From Rhodoblastus sp963736175 (GTDB taxonomy: Bacteria > Pseudomonadota > Alphaproteobacteria > Rhizobiales > Beijerinckiaceae): a stretch of DNA of 64,000 bases. The translations under genes and the position numbers were made by a program. This document shows positions 9,042 to 16,620 of the stretch, in pieces (the first letter of the stretch is position 1; every line of letters begins with the position of its first letter). The stretch is from positions 124,001 to 188,000 of the forward strand of contig CAVTNU010000005.1 in the NCBI GenBank assembly GCA_963736175.1, in the 5' to 3' direction. Below the pieces are notes generated by a model. That model did not search any database. It had not been told where the DNA came from and saw nothing but the letters and a program-made list of their open reading frames with translations.

Positions 9042-10424
9042 TCAAACTTGCGGCAGCGTCAACAACGCCCGCAACCCGCCGATCGGGCTGGTCTCCAGCG
9101 TCAGGGCGCCGCCGTAATCGGCGGCCAGTTCGGTGACGATCGACAGACCCAGTCCCGAGCCAGGCTTGGATTCGTCCAATCTTTGCCCCCGGCGCGCCGC
9201 CTTTTCGCGGCTTTGCTGCGGCAGCCCAGGCCCGTCGTCGTCGATCAGCGCGGTGAACATCGCTCGCTCCGACGCGTTCGCAGGCGGCTGACGCTGGATG
9301 GCGACGCGAACCTCCTGGCGCGCCCATTTACAGGCGTTGTCGATCAGATTGCCCAACATGTCCTCAAGATCCTGCCGCTCGCCCAGGAACCGCAGGGATT
9401 CCGCGCCGCCGGCGAAGGCCAGGGTCTTGCCGGGATAGATTTTGGCGAAGGTGCGGACAAGGCCGGCGATCGCCGGTTCGACGTCGCAAGCCGCGCCGAT
9501 CGCCCCGGCCCTGGCGGCGGCGCTGGCGCGCTCAAGGTAGAAATTGACCTGATCGCGCATCAAAAGCGCCTGTTCGCGCGCCTTTTCAGCGACCGGATCG
9601 TTCTCGCCGGCGGCTTCGTTCATAATGACGCTGAGCGGGGTTTTCAGCGCGTGAGCGAGATTGCCAACCTGGGTGCGGGCGCGCGCCACTATATCGCGGT
9701 TGGCCCCGATCAACAGATTGAGTTCGCTCGCGAGCGGGGCGATCTCATAGGGAAATTCGCCGTCGATCTGCTCGGCCTGCCCCCGCCGCACCGCCATTAC
9801 GCCGTCGCGCAGGCGCTTGAGCGGACGCAGGCCATAGGCCACCTGCAAAGCGGTGGTTCCCACCAACGCCAGCGCCAGGAGCGTGAATGTGATGGCGAGC
9901 GCGACTTCGAATTGCGCGATCTGGCTTTCCAGGTCCTGCGTCGTGGCGGCCACCTGAACCAGATATTTGCCCTGATCGCCGATATCGATCAGGCGCTCCA
10001 GCATGCGCAGGCGCCGTTCGTCGGGGCCGATGACGTAGCCCCGCCGCCGTCCGCCCGCATCGGGCTGGCCGCTTTGTTCGTCCAGTCTGGGCAGATGCGC
10101 CGCGAAAAGCGAGCGCGAGGAGCGGATTTCGGTCTTGCCGCCGTCGAGCCGCGTGATCTGCCAATACCAGCCCGACAGCGACAATTCGAATTGTGGTTCG
10201 CCAAGACTTCCCGGTTCGCTGTGGGCGTCCGCGCCCGGGGTCGCGAGATCGGCGACGAGAGCGCGCAGATAAACGCTGAGTTGATCGTCGAGCGCGGCTT
10301 CCGCCGTGCTTCGATACAGCGCCGTCAACAGCAATCCCGCCACGGTCAGGATCACCAGACTCCACAGCGCCGCCATGGCGAACAGGCGCGCCGCGATGGA
10401 CGAGGAGCCGAACCAGCGCCGCAA
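9042..10424 (-). CDS. Sensor histidine kinase (FeuQ/PhoQ-like)
   Basis: A 460-residue membrane sensor. Two membrane helices (about residues 15-38 and 165-190) enclose a periplasmic domain, followed by HAMP, the phospho-accepting box with HALKTPLSVIMNEA, and a HATPase domain with NLIDNACKWAR (N box), DDDGPGLP (G1) and GSGLGLSIV (G2). It follows its regulator gene by 1 bp with an apparent TTG start. In rhizobia a similar pair near cycHJKL/degP is FeuPQ, which responds to envelope or osmotic conditions. Equivalence here is inferred from architecture and neighbourhood. Confidence 0.88.
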   Translation of the reverse strand: MRRWFGSSSIAARLFAMAALWSLVILTVAGLLLTALYRSTAEAALDDQLSVYLRALVADLATPGADAHSEPGSLGEPQFELSLSGWYWQITRLDGGKTEIRSSRSLFAAHLPRLDEQSGQPDAGGRRRGYVIGPDERRLRMLERLIDIGDQGKYLVQVAATTQDLESQIAQFEVALAITFTLLALALVGTTALQVAYGLRPLKRLRDGVMAVRRGQAEQIDGEFPYEIAPLASELNLLIGANRDIVARARTQVGNLAHALKTPLSVIMNEAAGENDPVAEKAREQALLMRDQVNFYLERASAAARAGAIGAACDVEPAIAGLVRTFAKIYPGKTLAFAGGAESLRFLGERQDLEDMLGNLIDNACKWARQEVRVAIQRQPPANASERAMFTALIDDDGPGLPQQSREKAARRGQRLDESKPGSGLGLSIVTELAADYGGALTLETSPIGGLRALLTLPQV

Positions 10425-10425
10425 T

Positions 10426-11112
10426 TCAGGCGTCCGGCTTTTCGGCCGTCTCCTCCGGCGGCGCGATCATATAGCCAAGGCCGCGCACCGTTTGCAGCAC
10501 GTCGACGCCGAGCTTTTTCCGCAAACGGCCGACAAAGACTTCGATCGTGTTGGAATCGCGGTCGAAATCCTGATCGTAGAGATGTTCGACAATTTCGCTG
10601 CGCGAGATCACCCGCCCCGTGTGGTGCATCAGATAGGCCAGTAGACGATATTCATGCGAGGTCAGCTTGACGCTGCTTCCGTCAACGAGAACGCGTCCCG
10701 ACTTGGTGTCGAGCCGCACCGGCCCGCAAGCCAATTCGTTGGTGGCGTGACCGGTCGACCGACGCAATAGCGCGCGCAGCCGCGCCAGCACCTCCTCCAT
10801 GTGAAACGGCTTGGCGACATAATCATCGGCGCCCGCGTCGAAGCCCTGAACCTTGTCGCTCCACCGGTCGCGGGCGGTGAGTATGAGTACGGGCATGACC
10901 TTTCCGGCCTTGCGCCACTCGCTCAGCACCGAAACGCCGTCTTTCTTCGGCAGACCTATGTCGAGCACGACCGCGTCATAGGGCTCCGTATCGCCCAGAA
11001 ACCAGCCTTCCTCGCCATCGAAGGCGCGGTCCACAGCGTAGCCGGCGAGCGCGAGCGCGTCGCTCAACTGACGGTTGATGTCCTTGTCGTCCTCGACCAC
11101 AAGCAGGCGCAC
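10426..11112 (-). CDS. OmpR-family response regulator (FeuP/PhoP-like)
   Basis: A 228-residue regulator. The receiver domain has phospho-acceptor D51 (AVVLDIGLPKKDG) and the K of VAKPFH; the winged-helix output domain starts near residue 125 (LTSHEYRLLAYLMHHTGRVI, then NTIEVFVGRLRKKLG). The GTG start has AAGGAA upstream. It is transcribed with the kinase gene downstream and possibly with the PepSY gene upstream (61 bp gap). Confidence 0.92.
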   Translation of the reverse strand: MRLLVVEDDKDINRQLSDALALAGYAVDRAFDGEEGWFLGDTEPYDAVVLDIGLPKKDGVSVLSEWRKAGKVMPVLILTARDRWSDKVQGFDAGADDYVAKPFHMEEVLARLRALLRRSTGHATNELACGPVRLDTKSGRVLVDGSSVKLTSHEYRLLAYLMHHTGRVISRSEIVEHLYDQDFDRDSNTIEVFVGRLRKKLGVDVLQTVRGLGYMIAPPEETAEKPDA

Positions 11113-11173
11113 GACAATTCCTTCCCAGTTCCTGGCCCAGTTTCTCGCCCGTTTCGCGGCGTCCGTTCAAATT

Positions 11174-11968
11174 TCAGCGCTCGTTGCGCGATCCGACGAT
11201 TTCTCCGCTGGTCGCGTCGATGAATACATGGATGACGCGACCGTCGCGCCGCAACAGGGCGATTTCATATACGTCGCTGTCGCGCCAACGGCAAAGGCTG
11301 CCCGACAGCGCCTCGGCCTGCGCGAATCCCGCCGCCGCCCGCATCATGGCGAAAGGTTCGCGCAGTTTGAGCGCGGCGATTCTTTCACGCGTCTGCGCGT
11401 TTGAATAGCAAGTGCGAACGGGCGCAGGGCGCTCCTCCTCAAGACGCCCACGCTCCTGGATCTCAGGCTCCCGCCGCGGCAAATCCGGACGGTCGAACTC
11501 ATGGCGGTCGAACTCATGGCGCTCAATTTCAGGCCGCGCGGCTTCCGGACGGGCGACATCGGGACGCAACGGCGCTATTGGCGGATACCCCGGCGGCCCA
11601 GGCCGCATGAACCGCGGACCGCCCTCCGGGCGCGCCAGCGGCCGACCGCCCTCGATTAGGACGCCCTCGCCCGCCTCGCGCGCCCACGGCCGAGCCGCCC
11701 TGTCGTAGGGGCCGCCGCGAAGCGACGGCTCCAGGTTCGGACCGGACCGCTCCCAGCGCGGCTCCTGCGTCAAGGCACGCGGCTCCTGCCGCTGCCAACT
11801 GGGCTCCTGGCGCTCCCAGCGCGGATCTTGGCTCTCCCAGCGCAACTCCTGCGCCAGCGCGCGCGGCGACGCCATGGTCACAGTCAGCAGACCAAGCGCC
11901 AAAGCCAGCATGCCCGCATGATAATCACCCATAGCCAGAAAATGCCGCCTGCTGAATGAACCGAACAT
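11174..11968 (-). CDS. Secreted repeat-rich protein with C-terminal PepSY-like domain
   Basis: A 264-residue exported protein. The N-terminus has SRRHFLA followed by a hydrophobic stretch (GMLALALGLLTVTMA) and an AQE cleavage-like site. Residues about 45-85 are imperfect repeats of the pattern R-W-E-x-Q-[DE]-P; residues 130-190 are rich in R, E, P and D with repeated HEFDR units. The last 65 residues (FAMMRAAAGFAQAEALSG, then RRDGRVIHVFIDATSGEIV) look like a PepSY domain. It lies directly upstream of a two-component operon, where periplasmic PepSY proteins often modulate the sensor. That role is inferred. Confidence 0.7.
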   Translation of the reverse strand: MFGSFSRRHFLAMGDYHAGMLALALGLLTVTMASPRALAQELRWESQDPRWERQEPSWQRQEPRALTQEPRWERSGPNLEPSLRGGPYDRAARPWAREAGEGVLIEGGRPLARPEGGPRFMRPGPPGYPPIAPLRPDVARPEAARPEIERHEFDRHEFDRPDLPRREPEIQERGRLEEERPAPVRTCYSNAQTRERIAALKLREPFAMMRAAAGFAQAEALSGSLCRWRDSDVYEIALLRRDGRVIHVFIDATSGEIVGSRNER

Positions 11969-12215
11969 GAACCCGCGTGACCAAGCCCGAAATTTCCTTC
12001 AATTCAAGCTCTAATGCAAGGTCGAGGGAAAGCGCTTTTTGATCTGGCGCAAATGGATGGAGACCCGCCAAGCATAGATCTATCAAGGCCGCGCAAGATG
12101 GCGCGGCGGCGCTCTACCTTTTTGTGGAAGGAGGGCGGAAAAACGGTGTTAAGAGCACGTTCGACGGGCGAGCGCGATGCAAACGCGTTCTGACGCCCTA
12201 TTGATGGAGTTGTGA

Positions 12216-12461
12216 ATGAGCCATGTTCCCCACGAATTGCCGGAAGAATTTCCCCAGCAAATCGAAGCCATCCAGGCGTTGAAACAGACCAACCACCATT
12301 TCGCCCGTATCGTCGACGACTATCACGAACTCAATCGCGCCATCCATCGATCGGAAACCAATGTCGAGGCGATGGACGATTTCGAACTCGAAAAGCTGAA
12401 GAAAAAGCGGCTGACGCTCAAGGATGAAATCGTCCGCGAGCTGGCCGCGCACGCGTCCTGA
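12216..12461 (+). CDS. YdcH-family (DUF465) small protein
   Basis: An 81-residue, highly charged, probably coiled-coil protein (FARIVDDYHELNRAIHRSET, then FELEKLKKKRLTLKDEIVR). The pattern and length match the DUF465/YdcH family, whose function is not established. It is monocistronic: a clear hairpin terminator lies 64 bp downstream. The 247 bp upstream hold no gene; I see no distinct regulatory site there. Confidence 0.85.
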   Translation: MSHVPHELPEEFPQQIEAIQALKQTNHHFARIVDDYHELNRAIHRSETNVEAMDDFELEKLKKKRLTLKDEIVRELAAHAS

Positions 12462-12524
12462 CGCCGCGTCGGCGCCGGACGGCGGGGCGATCGCCGGATA
12501 ACCGCCTGTCGCGTTGAACATTCC

Positions 12525-12554
12525 CGCCCGAAAGGCCGAAGCGTCTTTCGGGCG
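12525..12554 (+). terminator. Hairpin terminator after the YdcH-like gene
   Basis: A 10-bp perfect stem (CGCCCGAAAG / CTTTCGGGCG) with a 10-nt loop is followed by TTCCTTT. It sits between the YdcH-like gene and the protease gene, so the two are likely transcribed separately. Confidence 0.7.
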
Positions 12555-12702
12555 TTCCTTTGCGGGCGCTCCTCTGCGGGCGGAACGACGGCGCCAAGAT
12601 TACAAATTTTTCATGCGGCAGAAACACTGGCGTAATCCGGCCCTCTCCATAGTGCTCAAGCAAGGCGGATTTGCTTCGCCGAACCGATTTGGAGAGTATT
12701 CG

Positions 12703-14301
12703 ATGTCGTTGTTTGTCAAGAACGAGCGTTGGGATCTGGCGACGCCCGTTTCCCCCTTCCACGCCGCGCCCCGGCGCTTGCAGGCAAGGCGCGCCCTGAT
12801 GGGCGCGGTCGGCGCGTTGGCGCTGATGGGCGCAGGCGCCAATATCGCCGTACTTTCCGCCACCGCCGCGCATGCCGAAGGCCAAGTATCGCAGGGTCCG
12901 GTATCGCAAGGCCTTGTCGCCAGCGGCCCGGCCTCTTTCGCCGACATTGTCGAGCGCGTCAAAGGGGCCGTCGTCTCCGTCAAGGTCAACGTGGTCGAGA
13001 CCGCGGAAAACGAAGCTGGCGATCAGGGCGCGACGCCCGGCCTGCCGCCCGGCATGCCCCCGCTCAGTCCCGACGATCCGCTGTTTCGCTTCTTCAAGCG
13101 GTTTGGCGGCCAGGACGGCTCGCCCTTCCGTCAACAGAAGCCGCACAAGGGCCAGGCCCTGGGTTCGGGCTTCATCATTTCCAGCGACGGCTACGTCGTC
13201 ACCAACAACCACGTCGTCGATCACGCCACCGACGTGACGCTGACTCTCGAGGGCGGCAAGACGGTTCCCGCCAAAATCATCGGCGTCGACAAGAAGACCG
13301 ATCTGGCGCTTCTGAAGATCACCGAAAAAGCGACCTATCCTTACGTGCAATTCTCGGACAAGGCTCCGCGCATCGGCGATTGGGTGCTGGCCGTCGGCAA
13401 TCCCTTCGGACTGGGCGGCACCGTCACGGCCGGCATCGTCTCGGCGCGCGGCCGCGACATCGGCGCCGGCCCCTATGACGATTTCCTGCAGATCGACGCG
13501 CCGGTCAATCGCGGCAATTCGGGCGGCCCGACCTTCAACAACTCCGGCGAAGTGGTCGGCGTCAACACCGCCATTTTCTCGCCGTCCGGCGGCAGCGTCG
13601 GCATCGGCTTCGCCATTCCGTCCGAAGTGGCGAAAGACGTCGTCGCCGCGTTGAAGGAAAGGGGCTCGGTGGCGCGCGGTTATATCGGCGTGCAGATTCA
13701 ACCCGTGACGCCGGAAATCGCCGACAGCCTCGGCCTGAAATCGACCAAGGGCGCGTTGGTCGCCGAAACGCGGGCCAATTCGCCCGCAGCAGCGGCCGGC
13801 GTACGTTCGGGCGACGTCATCACCGCCGTCGACGGCGAAACGGTCGAAAGCTCCCGCGATCTCGCCCGCAAGATCGCCGCGCTTGGGCCGGATAAGTCGG
13901 TCAAGCTGACCTATATCCATAACGGCGCGGAAAAAGTCGCCGAGGTGAGACTTGGCGTCCTACCGGTGGAGAAAGAGGCCAAGGCGTCGCCCTCGACCGA
14001 TGCGCCGGAAAAGACCGCGCTGGCGAATTTCGGCCTCAAGCTGGCGCCCGCGGCGCAAGTCCCCGGCGCTGGCAAGGAGGGAGCGGCGGTTGTCGATCTC
14101 GATCCTGAGGGCGTGGCGGCGCAAAAAGGTTTGCGTCCCGGCGACGTCATCGTCGACGCGGACGGCAAGCCCGTCTCCAGCCCCGCCGATATCGTCGCCG
14201 CACTGGACAAGGTCAAGAAAGAGGGACGCCGCGCCTTGCTGCTGCGAGTGAAAACCGGCGACTCCACCCATTTCCTCGCCCTGCCGATCAACCCGGCCTG
14301 A
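12703..14301 (+). CDS. degP: Do/DegP-type periplasmic serine protease
   Basis: A 532-residue envelope protease-chaperone. ATG 12703 is chosen because GGAGAG lies upstream and a signal segment follows (RRALMGAVGALALMGAG, cleavage near AHAE); the open frame further upstream crosses the terminator and has no coding character. The catalytic triad is H170 (VVTNNHVVD), D200 (KKTDLALLKI) and S273 (NRGNSGGPTFNN). Two PDZ domains follow (about 310-400 and 430-530). The neighbourhood cycHJKL - two-component genes - degP is similar to rhizobia. A strong terminator follows. Confidence 0.95.
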   Translation: MSLFVKNERWDLATPVSPFHAAPRRLQARRALMGAVGALALMGAGANIAVLSATAAHAEGQVSQGPVSQGLVASGPASFADIVERVKGAVVSVKVNVVETAENEAGDQGATPGLPPGMPPLSPDDPLFRFFKRFGGQDGSPFRQQKPHKGQALGSGFIISSDGYVVTNNHVVDHATDVTLTLEGGKTVPAKIIGVDKKTDLALLKITEKATYPYVQFSDKAPRIGDWVLAVGNPFGLGGTVTAGIVSARGRDIGAGPYDDFLQIDAPVNRGNSGGPTFNNSGEVVGVNTAIFSPSGGSVGIGFAIPSEVAKDVVAALKERGSVARGYIGVQIQPVTPEIADSLGLKSTKGALVAETRANSPAAAAGVRSGDVITAVDGETVESSRDLARKIAALGPDKSVKLTYIHNGAEKVAEVRLGVLPVEKEAKASPSTDAPEKTALANFGLKLAPAAQVPGAGKEGAAVVDLDPEGVAAQKGLRPGDVIVDADGKPVSSPADIVAALDKVKKEGRRALLLRVKTGDSTHFLALPINPA

Positions 14302-14363
14302 CGAACAAACGAATAACGGCCGCGTCGCCCCCAAGCGCGGCCGCCGGGCGGAATACGCGCCCG

Positions 14364-14401
14364 AACGGCAGGTCGAATCGCCCCTCGACCTGCCGTTTTT
14401 T
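14364..14401 (+). terminator. Rho-independent terminator after degP
   Basis: A 12-bp perfect stem (AACGGCAGGTCG / CGACCTGCCGTT) with a 10-nt loop runs directly into six T residues. It lies between degP and the response-regulator gene, so the regulator probably needs its own promoter. Confidence 0.88.
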
Positions 14402-14418
14402 CGTCAGGAATCGGTTAT

Positions 14419-15111
14419 ATGTCGGATATGCGCATACTCATCATCGAAGACGATCCGGAAGCCGGCGCCTATCTGGTCAAGGCCTTCCGCGAGAGCGGCC
14501 ATGTCGCCGATCTGGCGGCCGACGGCCTGTCGGGCTACGCCATGGCCGAAAGCGGCGGCTATGACGTGCTGATCGTCGATCGCATGCTGCCCAAGCTCGA
14601 CGGCTTGTCGCTGATCGGCGGGCTGCGCGAACAGAAGAACGATACGCCCGCTCTGATCCTGTCGGCGCTCGGCCAGGTCGACGATCGCGTCAAGGGGTTG
14701 CGCGCCGGCGGCGACGATTATCTGGCCAAGCCCTACGCCTTCTCCGAATTGCTGGCGCGCGTCGAAATTCTCGCCCGCCGCCGCCAGGGCGCGGGCGCCG
14801 AACCGACCGTTTACCGCGTCGGCGATCTGGAGCTGGACCGCCTCAAACACAAGGCTGTTCGCGCCGGCAAGGAGATCGTGCTGCAGCCGCGTGAATTCCG
14901 CCTGCTCGAATATCTGATGAAAAACGCCGGACAGGTGGTGACGCGCACCATGTTGCTGGAAAATGTCTGGGACTATCATTTCGATCCCCAGACCAACGTC
15001 ATCGACGTGCATGTGTCGCGTCTGCGCGGCAAGATCGACAAGGGCCAGCAAAAGCCGCTGCTGCATACGGTGCGCGGCGCCGGCTACTCGATCGGCGAGA
15101 ACGGCGGCTGA
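14419..15111 (+). CDS. OmpR-family response regulator without an adjacent kinase
   Basis: A 230-residue regulator with phospho-acceptor D54 (VLIVDRMLPKLDG), the K of LAKPYAF, and a winged-helix DNA-binding domain (LQPREFRLLEYLMKNAGQVV, then NVIDVHVSRLRGKID). An AGGA box lies about 9 nt upstream. In many alphaproteobacteria a regulator of this type after degP is followed by its histidine kinase; here the next 300 bp hold only palindromic repeats and then a regulator on the other strand. The kinase is either elsewhere or lost. Confidence 0.9.
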   Translation: MSDMRILIIEDDPEAGAYLVKAFRESGHVADLAADGLSGYAMAESGGYDVLIVDRMLPKLDGLSLIGGLREQKNDTPALILSALGQVDDRVKGLRAGGDDYLAKPYAFSELLARVEILARRRQGAGAEPTVYRVGDLELDRLKHKAVRAGKEIVLQPREFRLLEYLMKNAGQVVTRTMLLENVWDYHFDPQTNVIDVHVSRLRGKIDKGQQKPLLHTVRGAGYSIGENGG

Positions 15112-15150
15112 AGCCGGGGACTTATTGTCGGGGCCGCGCGATTCGGCGCC

Positions 15151-15177
15151 CCTTCTCCCCGTTTTACGGGGAGAAGG
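15151..15177. repeat. Palindromic repeat, copy 1
   Basis: CCTTCTCCCCG and CGGGGAGAAGG form a perfect 11-bp stem with a TTTTA loop, followed by a GGATGAGGGGC tail. This is a dispersed intergenic palindrome type common in Hyphomicrobiales. A second copy in opposite orientation lies 100 bp downstream. Together they fill much of the 308-bp gene-free stretch 15112-15419. Confidence 0.8.
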
Positions 15178-15278
15178 TCGGGATGAGGGGCGAGGCGATT
15201 GGCCTCCATGTTTCCAACCGCCAAAAGCGCGCGAATTCGACGACGTCGGTCCCTCTTGCCCCAGCCCCTCAACCCCCG

Positions 15279-15307
15279 CCTTCTCCCCGTCAAAGTCGGG
15301 GAGAAGG
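15279..15307. repeat. Palindromic repeat, copy 2 (inverted relative to copy 1)
   Basis: The same 11-bp stem (CCTTCTCCCCG / CGGGGAGAAGG) with a 7-nt loop, preceded by GCCCCTCAACCC, the mirror of the tail of copy 1. The two copies therefore form a larger inverted composite. It may also help end transcription of the regulator gene upstream. Confidence 0.8.
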
Positions 15308-15419
15308 AGCCTGTCGGCGCCTTTTTTTGCGATGCAGGAGCTAGGTTAGTTTGACGGTCCACTAAATTGCTTGGATGAGACCCGCCATGCGCAAATGGCG
15401 ACGCGAAACGCGGTCGCCA

Positions 15420-15851
15420 TCAATACAGCGCGCGGTCACGGAAATCCGAAGCATCGCCAGTCTTGCCCGCCATATCCTCGGCCGCCCAGCGTTGAGCGAC
15501 GGCGCCAAGCGCGTCGAGAATGTCCTTCAATTCGTCGCCGCGCCGCGTGAGGCTATAGCTGACCTGCGGGGGAATGGTCGGGCGATAGTCGCGATGAATC
15601 AGACCGTCGGCTTCCAGCCGCTTCAATCGTTCGGTCAGGACCTTCGGCGAAATGCCCGGCATATGCGCCCGCAACGCGTTGAAGCGCAAAACGCCTTCAT
15701 TGCGCAGCAGCCATAAAATATAGGTCGTCCAGGGGCCGGCGATTTTGTTCAAGAGTCCGTCGACCGGGCAGCTTTGATGCCGCGCCGCGCCCTTGACGCA
15801 TGACTTGCCGCCAGCGCGCTTGACGTCCTCGGATTCGAAAATTCGGGTCAT
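15420..15851 (-). CDS. HxlR-family transcriptional regulator
   Basis: A 143-residue winged-helix protein. The HxlR core is clear: LLNKIAGPWTTYILWLLRNE, GVLRFNALRAHMPGISPKVL, then TERLKRLEADGLIHRD. ATG 15851 is chosen for its GAGGAG ribosome-binding site 7 nt upstream; the open frame continues further up. It has two N-terminal cysteines (KSCVKG, QSCPVD), a feature of HxlR proteins that sense thiol-reactive compounds. It is divergent from a flavodoxin-like gene with 113 bp between, the usual repressor-target arrangement. Confidence 0.9.
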   Translation of the reverse strand: MTRIFESEDVKRAGGKSCVKGAARHQSCPVDGLLNKIAGPWTTYILWLLRNEGVLRFNALRAHMPGISPKVLTERLKRLEADGLIHRDYRPTIPPQVSYSLTRRGDELKDILDALGAVAQRWAAEDMAGKTGDASDFRDRALY

Positions 15852-15964
15852 GGCGCCGCTCCTCATAGTCAGTTTCTTTAAAGTAACCACTTTCATTAAG
15901 AAATCAACACCCCTAAATTGACTTGGGCGCCGCATTGCCGCGTCGCTCAACAAGGATCTTGATT

Positions 15965-16537
15965 ATGGCGAAAGTCTCCATCGTATTTTTCAGCGGCTTC
16001 GGCCACACAGCCAAGCAGGCGCAGGCGGTACGCGAAGGCGCGGCCGGCGCCGGCGCGGACGTCGCCTTCCTGCAAATCGACCAGAACGGCGATCTTCCGG
16101 CCGATGCATACGAAACGTTGAGCGCTTCCGACGCCATCATCTATGGCAGCCCGACTTACATGGGCGGTCCGGCCTGGCAGTTCAAAAAATTCGCCGACGC
16201 CTCATCGAAACCCTGGTTCACTCAGCAGTGGAAAAACAAGGTCGCCGCGGGTTTCACCAATTCGGCCTCGGTCAATGGCGACAAGGGCTCCACTATTTCC
16301 TATTTCATCACTTTGGCCATGCAGCACAGCCAGATTTGGGTCGGCACCGGCTTGATGCCGTCCAACACCAAGGCGCACGGCCCTGAGGACACCAACTGGA
16401 CCGCGGGATTCGCCGGCGCTCTCGCCGTCTCTCCCTCTGACGCAACAGCCGACGAAGCGCCCCGCAAGGGCGATCTGGAAACCGCGCGTCTGCTCGGCAA
16501 GCGCGTCGCCGAACTGGCGGCCAAACTCCACGCCTGA
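15965..16537 (+). CDS. Flavodoxin-like NAD(P)H:quinone oxidoreductase (WrbA-type)
   Basis: A 190-residue flavoprotein. It begins KVSIVFFSGFGHTAKQAQAV, an FMN phosphate-binding loop, followed by IIYGSPTYMGGPAWQFKKFA and the FMN-contacting segment VAAGFTNSASVNGDKGS. It is likely a cytosolic reductase for quinones or other electrophiles. The start has AAGGA upstream. It is divergent from the HxlR regulator, which probably controls it. A hairpin repeat separates it from the convergent GH16 gene. Confidence 0.88.
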   Translation: MAKVSIVFFSGFGHTAKQAQAVREGAAGAGADVAFLQIDQNGDLPADAYETLSASDAIIYGSPTYMGGPAWQFKKFADASSKPWFTQQWKNKVAAGFTNSASVNGDKGSTISYFITLAMQHSQIWVGTGLMPSNTKAHGPEDTNWTAGFAGALAVSPSDATADEAPRKGDLETARLLGKRVAELAAKLHA

Positions 16538-16577
16538 GGCTTCCGCTTTACCGCCGGGGATTGGGGATTTTTTAACC

Positions 16578-16620
16578 GCATATTCTTGTCCGAAAAGTCC
16601 GCAACTTTTCGGGAATATGC
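16578..16620. repeat. Dispersed hairpin repeat between convergent genes
   Basis: A long imperfect hairpin: GCATATTC pairs with GAATATGC and CCGAAAAGT pairs with ACTTTTCGG around a 5-nt loop, with a small bulge. The inner element CCGAAAAGT/ACTTTTCGG inside an outer GCAT/ATGC stem is a widespread alphaproteobacterial intergenic repeat. It ends exactly where the GH16 gene stop begins and may act as a bidirectional terminator. Confidence 0.75.

Noticed and set aside
8979..10670. 563-codon plus-strand frame opposite the sensor kinase and regulator genes
   Set aside because: It is the GC-driven shadow of two clear two-component genes; its translation is low-complexity and rich in Q, R and A without any domain.
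11750..11860. Direct DNA repeats suggesting a CRISPR-like array
   Set aside because: The repetition is in the coding frame for R-W-E-x-Q-[DE]-P units of the PepSY protein, without uniform repeat and spacer lengths.
12514..12702. N-terminal extension of the degP frame
   Set aside because: It crosses a hairpin terminator and lacks a ribosome-binding site; ATG 12703 has GGAGAG upstream and a signal peptide directly after.
12418..13920. 500-codon minus-strand frame opposite degP
   Set aside because: Antisense of an unmistakable protease with complete catalytic triad; the antisense protein lacks recognisable motifs.
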